From NCBI GenBank assembly GCA_003640385.1, contig RCAB01000025.1, forward strand, positions 186,001-250,000: a stretch of DNA of 64,000 nt, read 5' to 3'. This document shows positions 1 to 12,500 of this stretch, piece by piece. The stretch comes from Setaria digitata (taxonomy: Eukaryota > Nematoda > Chromadorea > Rhabditida > Setariidae). A program made the position numbers and the translations under genes. Positions within the stretch are counted from its first letter, which is position 1. Each line of letters starts with the position of its first letter. A model generated the notes under the pieces. That model ran no database searches. It had not been told where the DNA came from and saw only the letters and a list, made by a program, of their open reading frames with translations.

Positions 1-385
1 GTGAATAAAACTCAAAGCAACCCATGCACAATCATCGGTTGGAGAATGCTAACAAACTTATCCAATGAAGAGATTATCTTTCCTTAAATTTGTATTCGGA
101 AACTGTGACGATTTCGTAATATTCAAAAACAGTGAGCTCAACAAATGTAAAATTGTATCCCTGTCTAAATTACAAGGAAAAACTCTTATAAGCATTTATT
201 AACAAAAAGACTTTATAGTCAAATTTTATAAACACTACAATGAATCCACAGTAAGGCTGAATACTATTAATTATAATTACAACATAGTCAATTCCAGTCG
301 TTGCTAACGAAACAAGGAAATTCTAAAGCCATGACTTCTATCATTCTTAGAATTAAGACAACCCAAATCAATTCTGTCAAAAGCT
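1..385. other. Downstream flank of the arginine-kinase-like gene
   Basis: This AT-rich stretch follows the stop codon of the minus-strand arginine-kinase-like gene. It probably holds its 3' UTR. A minus-strand AATAAA (plus-strand tttatt at about 195-200) lies roughly 190 bases past the stop and is a candidate poly(A) signal. I see no other gene here. Confidence 0.5.
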
Positions 386-3300
386 TCACAAATGCTCCTC
401 AATCTGTATTAACTTTTTTATGCCATCGTACATTTGCTTCACTGCTTCATATTGCGTTAGTCCAAGGCTTCTCTAAATTTTGCACATTATGACTGTAAAT
501 TTCCAGTAAAAAAAAAAGATCTCTCACCGAATCGCTAAATATTTTAACATATAAAAGGGAAAAAGTTTAAAAGTGCCTATTTATAATCAAGTACGTTAAA
601 AAGCACTAAATTCGAAATGACAAATCTTGAGATCAACATGAAACAGTGAATGAAACTGATTGCTAATCCAATTTTTACTGCAAATGAGAAATTTAAGAAA
701 TTAAAATGATAAAAATCGGACACAAACCTTATTTGATACGGAATAGTATCCACTTTGGTTTTCAGTCGAATCAACGTCTGCGGGTCGAATAATCAAATTT
801 AATTTTTCACATGTTTCCTATAGCAAATACATTCGCACAAATAATACAAAACAAGTCCCGATGTAGATTAAAACAATCAAATTTGACGAAGTACCAGGTT
901 TTCTATTAAATCACAAGTAACAAGAGTAGGTTTTGAAGAGTTCTAGATTACAAACCACTTTCCCCGACTAGAAACTATTTTTTTTTTCTCCCTGAAGAAA
1001 AAACAAAATGATTAAGCTCTAAATCAGTCGTACTCTACTCTTATTAAGGCCCTCAAAAAAGAACCATTCAGAAATTCGGTAGCTTAGAAAATTTCAATTA
1101 GAATTTTTCATTAAGAGATAACAAAAATAAAAAATGAAACAGTTAATCGGGAACAAAATGGAACGGTCGTTTCATTTAAAGATTAGAAATGTAAGAAAGA
1201 CTGAAGTTTTTTTTTACCATGAAATCCGGTTTTTTACTCAATTTCGGCAAACATATTTGTACTGAAGCTATAACTGCGGAACCAAGATTGCCAGGATTTG
1301 ATGTTAACAAACCAAGACGATCATCTCGTGCAAACGCTAGCTTTCCATCTAATGCCTTAAATATCCTTGTCTACAAGAGCTTTTAAAGTTGCAAACAAAT
1401 TTTTGGAAGTCATAACAGGCAGTTTTCAAACATATTCCTATAAATAAGCCAGCAGAAGTACTGACAACAGTAAAGAATGGCAAACCAACCAATTGCATCA
1501 ATATGCACTTTTAGTCATATTTCGTCAGATAATTTCGACTCGAAAAAAAGCTCATGAAATAATGTTAGAGTGGATTCCCCATAAATTTAACCTGGTACTA
1601 TTTCTCCATCCAGAAGGAAAAATTACCTTCAAACCTCGTATTAAACGACCAAGAACCTTGCCAACATCACTCCCTTCTTCAAATGAGATTATATTAAGGT
1701 GGTCTTCTTCATTAACTGTGACAAGGAACGACTTATCTTTATTGTGGAAGACCCCACGTCCCTGAAACAAATGATCGGAATTTCAAAGGACACTACCTAA
1801 CTCTCGTGATAAAAACAGAGAATGAAGATTTGGAGTTAAAATTGGTTGAACAAACTAAGCAATGGTATATTCAAACTATTTAAGCACAACCAGATTTGCA
1901 CCTACAATTCCACTATCATGGACACTTGCTTTATTGAAAGCCATAATTATATTGCTGATAAAAAGGCAAAATCACTTTTCCGACAACAAAATTCAAAAAA
2001 AAAAATTAATGATTCAAACATCTGCAAAAAAAGCAAGTCAGTACGTTTGGCCAAGCATTGTAAGAATCTCCATATTTCAACAAACGATTTTTGTTGTTGA
2101 ACAAAAACTTTCCAATGCCAAGCTCAGCCTCCTTTTTCTTCGGCATTTCATTCAGTGAATAATAAACTCCACACAATTCAGGATCCTCGATTTGCAGTAG
2201 TGCATTTTTAACCTTGAACATATGAACAATGAAACAAATACTCTTCAAAAACTTCTTAACGAAGCAGTAAAGCAAACAAAAAGATAAATGGACGAACCTT
2301 CTGTTCTATAATCATATAATCATCTGCACTCAAAAGCGGGTTAAATGGATAACCAGTGATGGAACGAACACATCGAATTCTGGAAGGATTCTCACTGTCT
2401 GCTTTAAAAGTGATGAGATTTTCAACCTTCCAAATAAGAAACAAACATCAAATATTACCAAGTTTTTAGATCGACGAATTTCGAATTCGCTTAAAAAGGC
2501 ATTAACTTATTATAGAACTTTTCGGTATACAAATTAAAGTAGACTAAAGGGTAGTGTGATGAAGAAAAGGGATCCAATTAGTTTCTCAATTGTGCTATCG
2601 AACAAATAAGAATAAATCATGAGCTAACCTGACTGACTTTACGAATTTTCCAGTAGGATCAAGAGATGGGAACTCGGTAATTTTCTCTTCACCCAGATTT
2701 ACTGCAGGTTGCTTGGCTTGCGGTTTAAATCCATGGTAATCCTCTAAAATTTTGTCGAAAAGAAGAGCGAATTTGTGATAACATTCGGGATCCGCTGCAT
2801 ACACGCCGATCATCGAATCATGACTGTACAAACCTAAAAATAAAAAGGTTTCTAATCTTCTGACCGTTACTTGAGACATAAATAACAAGTATTTTATGAT
2901 TTAAAAGTATATCTAACAAGAAATTATAGCAATTATTTAATCAACAGAAAGAAAACAATAGTCGGGAATAAAAGAAACGTACCGGAACGAATTATATCGT
3001 AAAGAGAAGCACCTAGTTTAGTCTTTTTGCCTTCCAATTTTTTTAAGACGGTAAGTGTGAGATTTTTTTTAAGCAGAGAATTGCATTTCTCGTCCTAAAA
3101 GTTTCAAACTTGTGGAACTCTCAAAAATATCGAAATTATCAACTTATTTAACTATTTCTTTAAATATAACTTTGTACTAATTGCAGAGGAAAAAAAATTG
3201 CCAGGCTTCAAAAAACATAGCATATTTCAATTGAACTTTGAGACGCAAAATAATTTGAGAATGAAAATAAAACCATTTTTCATCGAGCGGCTGCTTTTTA

Positions 3301-3770
3301 AATCATTAAATACCATTTTTTTTTTTCTGATGAAATGACTTCCAAAATATTCAAAGAGAAAATCATGCCATACCTTTTGAAGTTCTGCGTATGCTGTATT
3401 AATCTTCCGAATGGCAAGGGCGTCTGTTTCATCGATCTGGTAATTCATTTTGTAAAGCTCACCAGTCTGAAGTACAAATAACATTACATACAGTTCAAAT
3501 AAGCTTAATGATGCAGAATGAATAAATAATGGTAGGGAATATAAAGACAAGTTACCTACAACCATAATCACAAGTATCTGGTTTAAGAAAAACATGAATC
3601 CAAGCAATTCTTTATATGTATCTCAGACAGACTTTCTCATAAATTACATTCCTTATGAGCTACATTTTTTTCAAACGGAAAAAATCACTTACATATGCTA
3701 CAGCTACAACAGCTGCTGTTGCTCCGCCAGCCGCAGCGAAAATTTTCTTGAATGCTCCCGGCAGTGACAT
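386..3770 (-). CDS. Arginine-kinase-family protein, probably catalytically impaired
   Basis: ATP:guanidino phosphotransferases make phosphoarginine as an energy buffer. Ten exons join in phase: 3693-3770, 3374-3466, 2983-3094, 2629-2833, 2298-2394, 2045-2212, 1627-1761, 1218-1355, 728-817 and 386-472. They encode 400 residues, against about 355 for a typical arginine kinase. Family landmarks are present in order: SRIRC, GYPFNP, GRGVFHNKDK, NEEDHL, DDRLGLLT and the C-terminal SLGLTQYEAVKQMYDG. The start is the only ATG opening the first exon; the N-terminus adds a short Ala/Gly/Val-rich hydrophobic stretch (FAAAGGATAAVVAVAY). By alignment from memory with arthropod enzymes, the reactive Cys is Asn (LTSNPGNLG), the Arg after NEEDHL is Asn, the Arg of the next strand is Ile (SAVIASV) and the RGTRGEHTE loop is RPADVDSTE. 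Both catalytic Glu positions and the first two nucleotide-binding Arg remain. The family call is firm; loss of activity is inferred. Confidence 0.93.
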
Positions 3771-5575
3771 CGTCACTAAATGCTGCAAAATTTTTGAAAT
3801 GGTTTAGTCCGTGAAGTACAACTCTCATTACTGGTAGTAATAGGAAAGTAACAATATGGTTTTCAAAACAGCAGTTTTGAATGCAAATGTGATCCTATTT
3901 CATTTTCGGATGGCAGAAACCGTAGAACTCCCGTCAATCATCCCAGAACCAATCAAAAGTGAAAATGTTCTACGAGTTCGTTCCATCCAAAATATCTATA
4001 ATGATCACTGCACTCCGCTAACATCGCTAAAGTTTTTTGACAGATTTGTGTTTTGCTTCTTAAGTATATTAAATACCGTCACTGTTTTCTGTGTTGCCAT
4101 ACTTAGCTTGACGGAATAGATATGGACACAACTCAAATATTGCAAATATAAAATAAATTTGAGTGGAGAACGAGAAAGTTGGTGCAACCATCTACAATTT
4201 GACGCTGAAAAAGAGTGATAAAACTCCGGAACTGATCCAGAAGATAACAGTGCTTTGAAGAGCGCAATATCGGCCATGAGAATGAAAATACCTAGCTGCA
4301 TACCAGAACAGCTGCTGAGAAGTTGTGCAAATACACCAAGATTCAATTTCTTAATAATATGTGCATCAGTTTTTGCAACACGGTATCGTTATGACCTGTT
4401 TTCGTCGCATCTAAAGTAGACATTGAACGCAAGCAAAAGTTCCGTCAATTGATTCTCTTTAGATGGCGTGGAACTTTTTGCCTTGAACTCATCACCTTGG
4501 TACAGTGATAGTGATTGATAAATACTGCTAGGAAACTCAAGCATAACACCAAGGTTCCTTAAGCAGCATTTGCAAATCCCTTCCGGTTTTATCTCGTAAA
4601 TAGTTCTGAAAGAAAAGCAACTCGGGACGACAATTTTAGAAGATTATGGAAATAGGGCAGCAAGTATGGAAAAGGTAAGGAGTTTCTATGAATAGATCCC
4701 ACTACAATTCTGAGTATTCGATACAGAAACACTGCAAAATAGAAGTTTGTACAGAGTGAAGGATTAAAATGATTAGTAAACGCCCTGCAGTAGTGTTGCA
4801 TTTTTTATGATTGGTACCAGTAATAACCTCCAAAGAAAATATCAAGATTTGAATCCCAATCAAGGTTAATTGATGCAATTCAACAAGTAAGGCCAGACGT
4901 TTGTTACTTTTTAAGGCACATTTTTTATGGTGCATGTTTTTTATGACTTTATACACTATATAGATTTTTCGAGAAATAATGATCAGAAAACCACGGAGGT
5001 TTGCTTACAAGCTCGATCAGTTTATCGGAGTGTAATCAACCTGTGCTGAATAACGATAATTTAAACATGAAAGCAAAAAAAAAATTGTTAGAGGAAATAG
5101 ACGCTTTTGGAAATATCACAGGATGAAATTGAGTTTGAAAAATTCAATCATCTGCACGTACTTCAAATATTTGTTAGTAAATACGAGTTCAGTTGTTAAA
5201 TACTCCTGGAGTCACCAGTTGCAAAGCATTCTGTTCGTATAACATCTGAAATTCAGAAGATCCTAAAGCGAAAACTTTGAAACTGTCTGATTAAGTTCTC
5301 ACGCGCTTCTAGAGAATAGACTTCATTCAGGGAAGGGTAGGAATTTCAAAATACTGGATTTAGATACAGGATGGGATTCGCATTTTCCTCCCAGAAATTA
5401 TACTTTTCAATGGATATAGGAACTCCCCGGTATTTATTAATTCAAATAGCTGAGAATTTTTGGCTTTTTAAGAGGAATACTTATAACTTCTTGCAATTTA
5501 CAGGTCAATTTTGACACTGACTACCTTGACTTGTATTCCTTTAGACGTTTTTTTCGTAGTTCAGATTTTAAAAAA
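3771..5575. other. Intergenic region between the arginine-kinase-like gene and the IP3 receptor
   Basis: This is the 5' flank of the arginine-kinase-like gene and the 3' flank of the IP3 receptor, both on the minus strand. A few open frames of 70-113 residues (for example plus 3856-4119 and minus 4005-4346) overlap one another and match no family I recognise. A minus-strand AATAAA (plus tttatt near 5433-5438) could serve the IP3 receptor. The spacing of about 1.8 kb argues against a tight operon. Confidence 0.5.
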
Positions 5576-5892
5576 TTATGTATTTTCAGTTATCGGTTTC
5601 GAAGAGATACACCCATGAAGAGTGATCCTGTATACTAGAATTTTCAGTTTTCTCTGATTGCTCCTAGGGAAATCTATCACCTGTTTCAGTTCTTCAAGTT
5701 GTCGTTCTTGGTTTTTTACAGTGTCCAGTAATTTACCTAGGAAGTCACGTATCTGACTAATATCATCCGTCTGCTCCATTTCTTGGTTATCCTCGGCCAA
5801 TGACATGGCTTGCATTCGAGGGAACCAATCATTTTTGTGCTCCTGAATAGTACAGTAATGCTGAGTACTTTGCATTATATAAATAGAACTTT

Positions 5893-5923
<31 letters not shown>

Positions 5924-6560
5924 GAAGGTTGCAATGACAAAAATGTACATATAAATAAATAATAAATAACTATCTTTCAAATAATCACCTTAATACAATT
6001 TGCAACATAGCTTTCGGGACCGGTGAACTCCGTCTCATCTTTCACTTGTAACAGTACAATAAAATACAGATAATGATAAAGATTATGCTCATTCTTTCGA
6101 TGCTCCTCGAAAGTTACAAGCTTGTTGTCAAATCTAAATCAGTTAGGATGATAATAAAAGTACAAAAAAATCATATTATTTTCGTTCAAGATGGATCCAG
6201 ATTTAGTCTATCGCGTTCGATTTTTCATGTTTGTCTCATCTCTTCCTTTGACTCATACTGACACTACAAATTTATGCTGACAAACAGATATGAATTCGAA
6301 CATAAACAAGGAAAAACTCTGAAATTTCAAGGAAAACCAGAAGCAACCTTCCTCTCCCAAGACCACAAATGAAACAGTTATTTCGTAGCTGATCAACTTT
6401 TTCGTTTCTTTCGGCTCTCAAGTCCCCAAATGTATCGATGATAACACCAAATACCAAATTCAGCACGATAACAATGAGAACAATGAAGAATGTCAAGTCG
6501 TAAACGATCCGAGATAAAAAGGACTCTTCCTTAAGAAATAATTTTTTATCACCTTTCTTC
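5576..6560 (-). other. itr-1: IP3 receptor exons: last transmembrane helix, Zn-finger linker and C-tail
   Basis: The exon near 6390-6540 carries the pore-lining helix [20 protein letters not shown] and ends CFICGLGR. The next exon (about 5998-6140) gives [22 protein letters not shown], so a C2H2-like site (CxxC...HxxxxH) is split over the intron. The final exon 5576-5842 starts [18 protein letters not shown] and continues with a heptad-like [21 protein letters not shown] coiled coil used in tetramer assembly. A (TA)13 run at 5893-5918 is in the intron between them. Confidence 0.9.
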
Positions 6561-9500
6561 CATATTTTTATCACCTTATTATACAGAACCCGAAGTATTT
6601 CTGACGTCCTTTATTAACAGATACCATGTAATTAGCATGTAAAGAACTAGAACATAAGAGTTACTCTCTCAGCAGTATTCTCTGCATATAAATATTCCCT
6701 TTGTAAAGCCCAACACTGCTTCCTTGCTACAATTGTGAAACCTAGACTCTGCGATTCCAATCCTGAGACTAAGAATCCATGAAAAATTAACAACTAACAG
6801 TAAACACGAAACAGTCATTATCATTACCAATATGACTGCCACTTAATATATATCAACTATATAAATTTGTTACCTGTTGCACATCTCCAAGTTTTTATTA
6901 TGACATAATATTATTGACTATTATCAGATATACCTTATATCGTTTCCATGTAAATTAAATTTAAACATACATATGGTGCCACATTTCGAAGTACATCGCC
7001 AATACCACCTCCGTTTCGGAGACCCCAATTTAATGTTGTTAGGATGCACATACGCAAACTCTGGCATGACCAAACTTTCAGTTCAGCTTCTGAAAGACTG
7101 CACAATTGTTAACTTGAATCACTGCTATGTTTATTTTGAAATCCGGAAATTTCAAAATTTATTAACAGACGCTGCATATTTAGCTACAAGGTCGTCAACA
7201 ACGGAATTATCTTTGCTCAGGCGTTGGCTTTTAAAATTGAAATTTTTCCACTTCTCACTGAAAAAATGACGATGGAAAACTTTCAAAGCTAGCGCATAAG
7301 CAAAGACAACCATAGTCTATCGGTTAGGACTTCAGTAACAGCATTATATTTTTATATTAAACATCTTTTTCTTTTTTTGAAAAATGAAATAAGGTTGAGG
7401 GGAGAGGGAACAGTTAGCAACTACTTATAGGAGGTATGTGGTCGAAGTAAGAAACATATAGGATTTATATTAGTAAATTCGTTATATTTAAACTTATGAA
7501 ACCAACTCACTATCATCAGTGGGAACACAATTCTGCGAACTTTTCGGTTCGAAACAAGTGTTTTCCTTTGTATACTGTCTGAAAACAAAAGGCTGCGAAG
7601 AAATACACCTTGTAGATGAAAGACTTTCAATTACTTCATTATTTGTTTCCCCTTCGTCTAGTCCATCAACTTCCAACTGAAAATCTGAAAATATAGCAAA
7701 ATTAAACATCTGCAAGGATTATTACTAACATTGTATTCACTGTACATTATTAATTTGTCAATAATAATATAGTCGTACCTTTTTGAAAATACAAATATCC
7801 GATGATTGAAAACAAATAAACAAGTATCACGGCCAACAAACCAGTCATAATAATGGACCGCCAGTTTCGTGTTACGGATCGAATTACATTTCGTAAAGTT
7901 TCCTCACTCGCAACGATATCAAATAGCTAAGATTTCTTTTTTGGACTTCAAATGCAACTTTCAACAAATTCAGAAGCAAAAAACTTCAACCAAGTTGACG
8001 AAAAAAAAACAACCAGTTGAAACCAAACATGCTCAAAAAATGGATAAACTGAGTTAGGATTAACTGAACAATTGAAATTTCTCATCTCATTTCAGGCAAG
8101 TTTTTTTTTTTTAGTCTCCCAAAACAAACCTGAATCATCATTTAAGGGTTAAAGAACGATTTATAAAAAAAAATTAAATATTTGTAGAAAATGAAAAATG
8201 ATATAGTTAGACAAAAAATATGCAAGTTGAAAATACTTACGAGCAAAGCGTAAAAAAGAGGATGGACACAGAGTCCATAGACACATACCAGCAAATACAC
8301 AAAGTGGTACCAGATACCTTTATCTTGAAGTCGTTCAGACCATGTTTTATCAATTAAACCACGGTTTCCTACATAGCTTACTATATGAACGCATTTATTA
8401 ATCAACTGAAATTTGTTTCCTGTTTCAATTTGAAGAATTTTTTTTCACTTTGATAGTAGCAGCCAATTAAATAAAATCCATAAAGTCCTAAGAAGCATTA
8501 ATTTATCTTAAATACAGAAGGCTTTTGTCTTTAAACTGTGAATTTTCTAAGCAAGTCCCAACTAAATCACATAATTTCCTATCCATATTACATTCAGAAA
8601 CAAAAGATATCAGGAGCAAATTAAATGGACTGAAGAGATTCTAAACCTATATCAGTGTGTCATGGAAGAGGTAACGAATTTAAAAATATGTATTAATGAG
8701 TGTTTTATTCATCACGATCATACTAACACTTCAGAATTCTGTTCTAAGCAAACGATCGTATGAACTTGAAATTTTGCTAAAGCCAAAAATAATTCATTTA
8801 CAACCAACCTGCAGCAAACCAACAACGCGGAGTGTCAGCATTACTCCGATTATGGTAATGAATAAAACGGTGAAACTTGACATTATGCCAGCAAACGCCC
8901 AATAAATCTCATTCGTTCTTCCGAGCGAAGCTCTATAAATATTTCTTCTTTTTGAAGTTTTATCCAAAGCTTGAAATCAAGTTTTGTTTTTCTGAAATCA
9001 TTATTTTAAATTCGGTTGACCAACATAATAATAATTTGATATTCTCATTATTACATCAGTGTCTTCCGTAATATGCACGAATATTTAATGAATACTTTTC
9101 ATTCCACTGTGTTCGTAAGAATAATAGCGATGCCATAGGAAATACATATAGAAATGGATTACTTGGAGATATTAATTCTAAATACAAAAAATTTCGTGTC
9201 ATGTAAAGGAAATTAGTGAAGTAGGCAAAATTTAAAATTTAAAGAGTAAGTGAGAAATGAATCTTATTTTGCAATTCTAAATGGACTGAGATAAAAATCA
9301 AGTTTATAATTTGAGCAAAACGAAAAGCTCCTGACAGTGATTAGTAGGAACCAATTTATCGTGAAAATAAACCAATGAATTAGTAATGCTTAATGCATAC
9401 GAATGCGAGGAATATTGCAGCAGAATTCGGAATTCAAATCTAAATTTTGAAATGTTCCAAACATTCGAACATTATGGCTAGTTGAAAAGTTCAAAATTTA

Positions 9501-12500
9501 AACTCAAAAACAAATTTAATATCTGTACATTATGAGTGATTCAATGGATTACGAAAATATAGTAAATTCTACCTTGTTTATTATTTCCTGAAAATGGATA
9601 AAATATTGCGATAACCATATTAACCAAAATGGCAAAAAAGAATGATATCCTTGTCCAAAGTATCAACCTTTTTGTGCAATTACTGAAATACTTCCGATCT
9701 GAAATTTTACAAATCATTATACAAATAAGCAGTGCAAATGATTTCTTTTCCTCTGTGGATCGATGATCTGTTCAACCTACCTTGAAGTTTTTTTTGCCAC
9801 TTCATCTCCTCAAAAAGTTCTGGCCACTGACCAAAGAATTCCGTTACCTAGAAAAATATATAACTTGAACAAAACTACTTGATAGAGCCACTTTCTATTT
9901 ATTGTGCAGCACCTACTTAGCAATCAAAACCCAAACTTAAAATGCATTAAAAGAAAAACGATAAGGGAAAGAAAATCTGCAAACAGTATAAAATAGAAAC
10001 CTTGGATCCCTGTGCATCCTGTTCGGTTTCCAACAAAATGTTTAATTTCGATTCCGGCGTGAGATATTCACATATAGCATGGATTGGGAAAATTACTCGT
10101 TCCATTTTACGATCACTGCGAACTATCTAAATTATTTTAAACTTTCAAACACGACAGCAGCAACAGAACTCTAATTACTTAGCAATATAAAATGTTCCTT
10201 GTCAGAGGTCTCGTTGTTGTAATGTTTACATTTTTTACTCACCTCTAAGAACCATCCAAAATAAAGCGACGAGATATGACATGAGTCTGGTTTATTCATA
10301 AATGTTAGAAATAATCAAGATCTTCTTTCGGCCCGATGGTAGGGTGTACTTTTAGAATGGATGCTTAAGTTAAAATGTACATTTTTTCAAACAACGAATT
10401 TTATTATATAGAAACCTTCTAATTTTTCAGCTAATAATAATCATTTTAATTACGCGCTTTATACTGCTAAATAAACCAGTCTATTGAAAACTGTAGCACG
10501 CTGGATATTTTTTTAAATTCCGATATTATGAAAATTATTGCCATTTGTTGGCAACCCAAATCAAATTTTTAACTTCGAACCTCAATCTGTGCAGTATGCT
10601 GTTTATAGTAACGCAAAGCTTTTGAAGCCATTGGATCCTTATTGTTTTCTGGATTTAAAGCTCCCCGAAGGTTTTCATTGTATCGCGAAAGTTGTGTAGC
10701 AAGGATAAAAATATTGTGTCCCACCTAAGAAAAAAAAAAAGATAACGAACTATAGTGGTATGAAATAATGGAAAGGAGTATCAAAAGAAATCAAGTGATG
10801 AAACTTTTCTGTAACCCAGCAAAAGTAAGGAAAGCAAAAACAAAAAACACCTCCTGCGGGTTGACAAGAGTTACGCTTCCTGATGGATACGGTGTGACGT
10901 GATTATCTTGAACAAAAATATCTGGCTTATTTATTACAGACCTTGGTTTTGCTAATGAATAATTTGCCTGCAAATTTTAAAATATTCAGTGCTCTTATAA
11001 TTAATTATCTGCTTTGTTAACCAGCAGTTTTAATGAGTTTATGATTAGAGTGATGAAGTGGAAATGAAGTATCAAGTTTGCTTCTTAGCACACAAATTTG
11101 GCAGCTCATTTCTATGGATTTCTTGCACACTGCTATCCTTTATCAAAATCTAAAAAGTTACTGGCGGTGAAATTTTAATTTTAAAGTTATATTTCAAATT
11201 TAAAGAAAGAGATGACCACACTTTCAATATTCGTAGGAAGTTAAAAAAAATACATTCAATTTTAAAAAGAATTTAATGATATTTGACCATAAAAAATTAA
11301 ATTACAACCAACTTCAAAATTATTTACTTTGGATGTTGCAAACTCTTTCAATTCCGACATCCCATACGCCACTTTAATTGCTTCGACCTAGGAATTTAAA
11401 TTTATGAATTAATGATGAAGAAAAATTATTACTGAATATATTCCGAAAGGTAAAGATGAAGAATATAAAGACTTCTAGTATTACCTAACAACTAAAAACT
11501 GTTTCAATATTTTAAAGGTGAAGTGTATTCTGTAAGTACAGATACAAAATTTTCTCGAACGTTCCATTACCAACTTCAAAATACAACTTTAAATTCGTCA
11601 TCTCCTTGACGAGTTCATTTGGAAAAGAACTGTAATCGGTTACTATATGCAATGGCTATCCTTATTTGATTAGGAATAGAAGACTGTCATAAGTTCACCA
11701 GTTGTTTCGCCCCATTAGCCATATGATCCATATTCATAAGCACGCGTTCTGCATTATCGGCGTCACGCCGTGATTCCATTACGGCCAACAATAGTTTCGA
11801 CGCTGCGCTCTAAAAAAACCCCATCAGAATTTCAAAACTGTTGCTTAAAACGTAAATTCGAACAATTGCTGCTACAATCTTTAATGCAATTCTCATTTTT
11901 CTTAGCTTCTGTACGGATCACTTTGAAAACGAAGTATCGACCTCATGTAAGAAAAACTGCGGTTGCTAACTTTTATCTCCAGAGCCATATCCATGTGAGT
12001 TAAGCAAAGAGGTTTGATTTCATTCAACACCAAAGATATAATCATATTAAGTCCAGATTCGTGATTGCCAACTGTGTTCTGAAAAAATGCTGTGCTGCTC
12101 AAATGCTTCGAGGAATAACAGTCACGAAGGAAAAAGATACGGGAAGGCAGAATCGAAGTCATAATAATGTCTCTTTTTGATTAATCGAGATTTTCAGAGT
12201 GATTATGGAGGAAAAGAAATTTATTACCTGATTTTCAAAACAAGGACCCTGACAAAATTCCGTCAATGTGACCAAAGTTTGAGTAATCAGCGAGAAATTA
12301 TGTTCGCCGATTTCACCAAATACACCCAGACATCCTCCAAATTTTCAAGCACATTATGCAGGATTTGAATTGTACACTATCTTAAATGGCGATGAGAAAA
12401 ATTATAACCAAAAGAACTCTAATAATTTGAGCACTACAGAACAAACCTTTCGTGCTACCACAAATAACATCAAGAAACATAAGCGTTTCGTCGACCAAAT

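Noticed and set aside
2395..2426. An earlier acceptor (TTTGGAAG) for the fifth arginine-kinase exon
   Set aside because: It breaks the reading frame with the preceding exon; the acceptor ending at 2395 keeps frame and the family alignment.
4005..4956. Several overlapping minus-strand frames of 70-113 residues between the first two genes
   Set aside because: They overlap in different frames, lack consistent splice sites and match no family.
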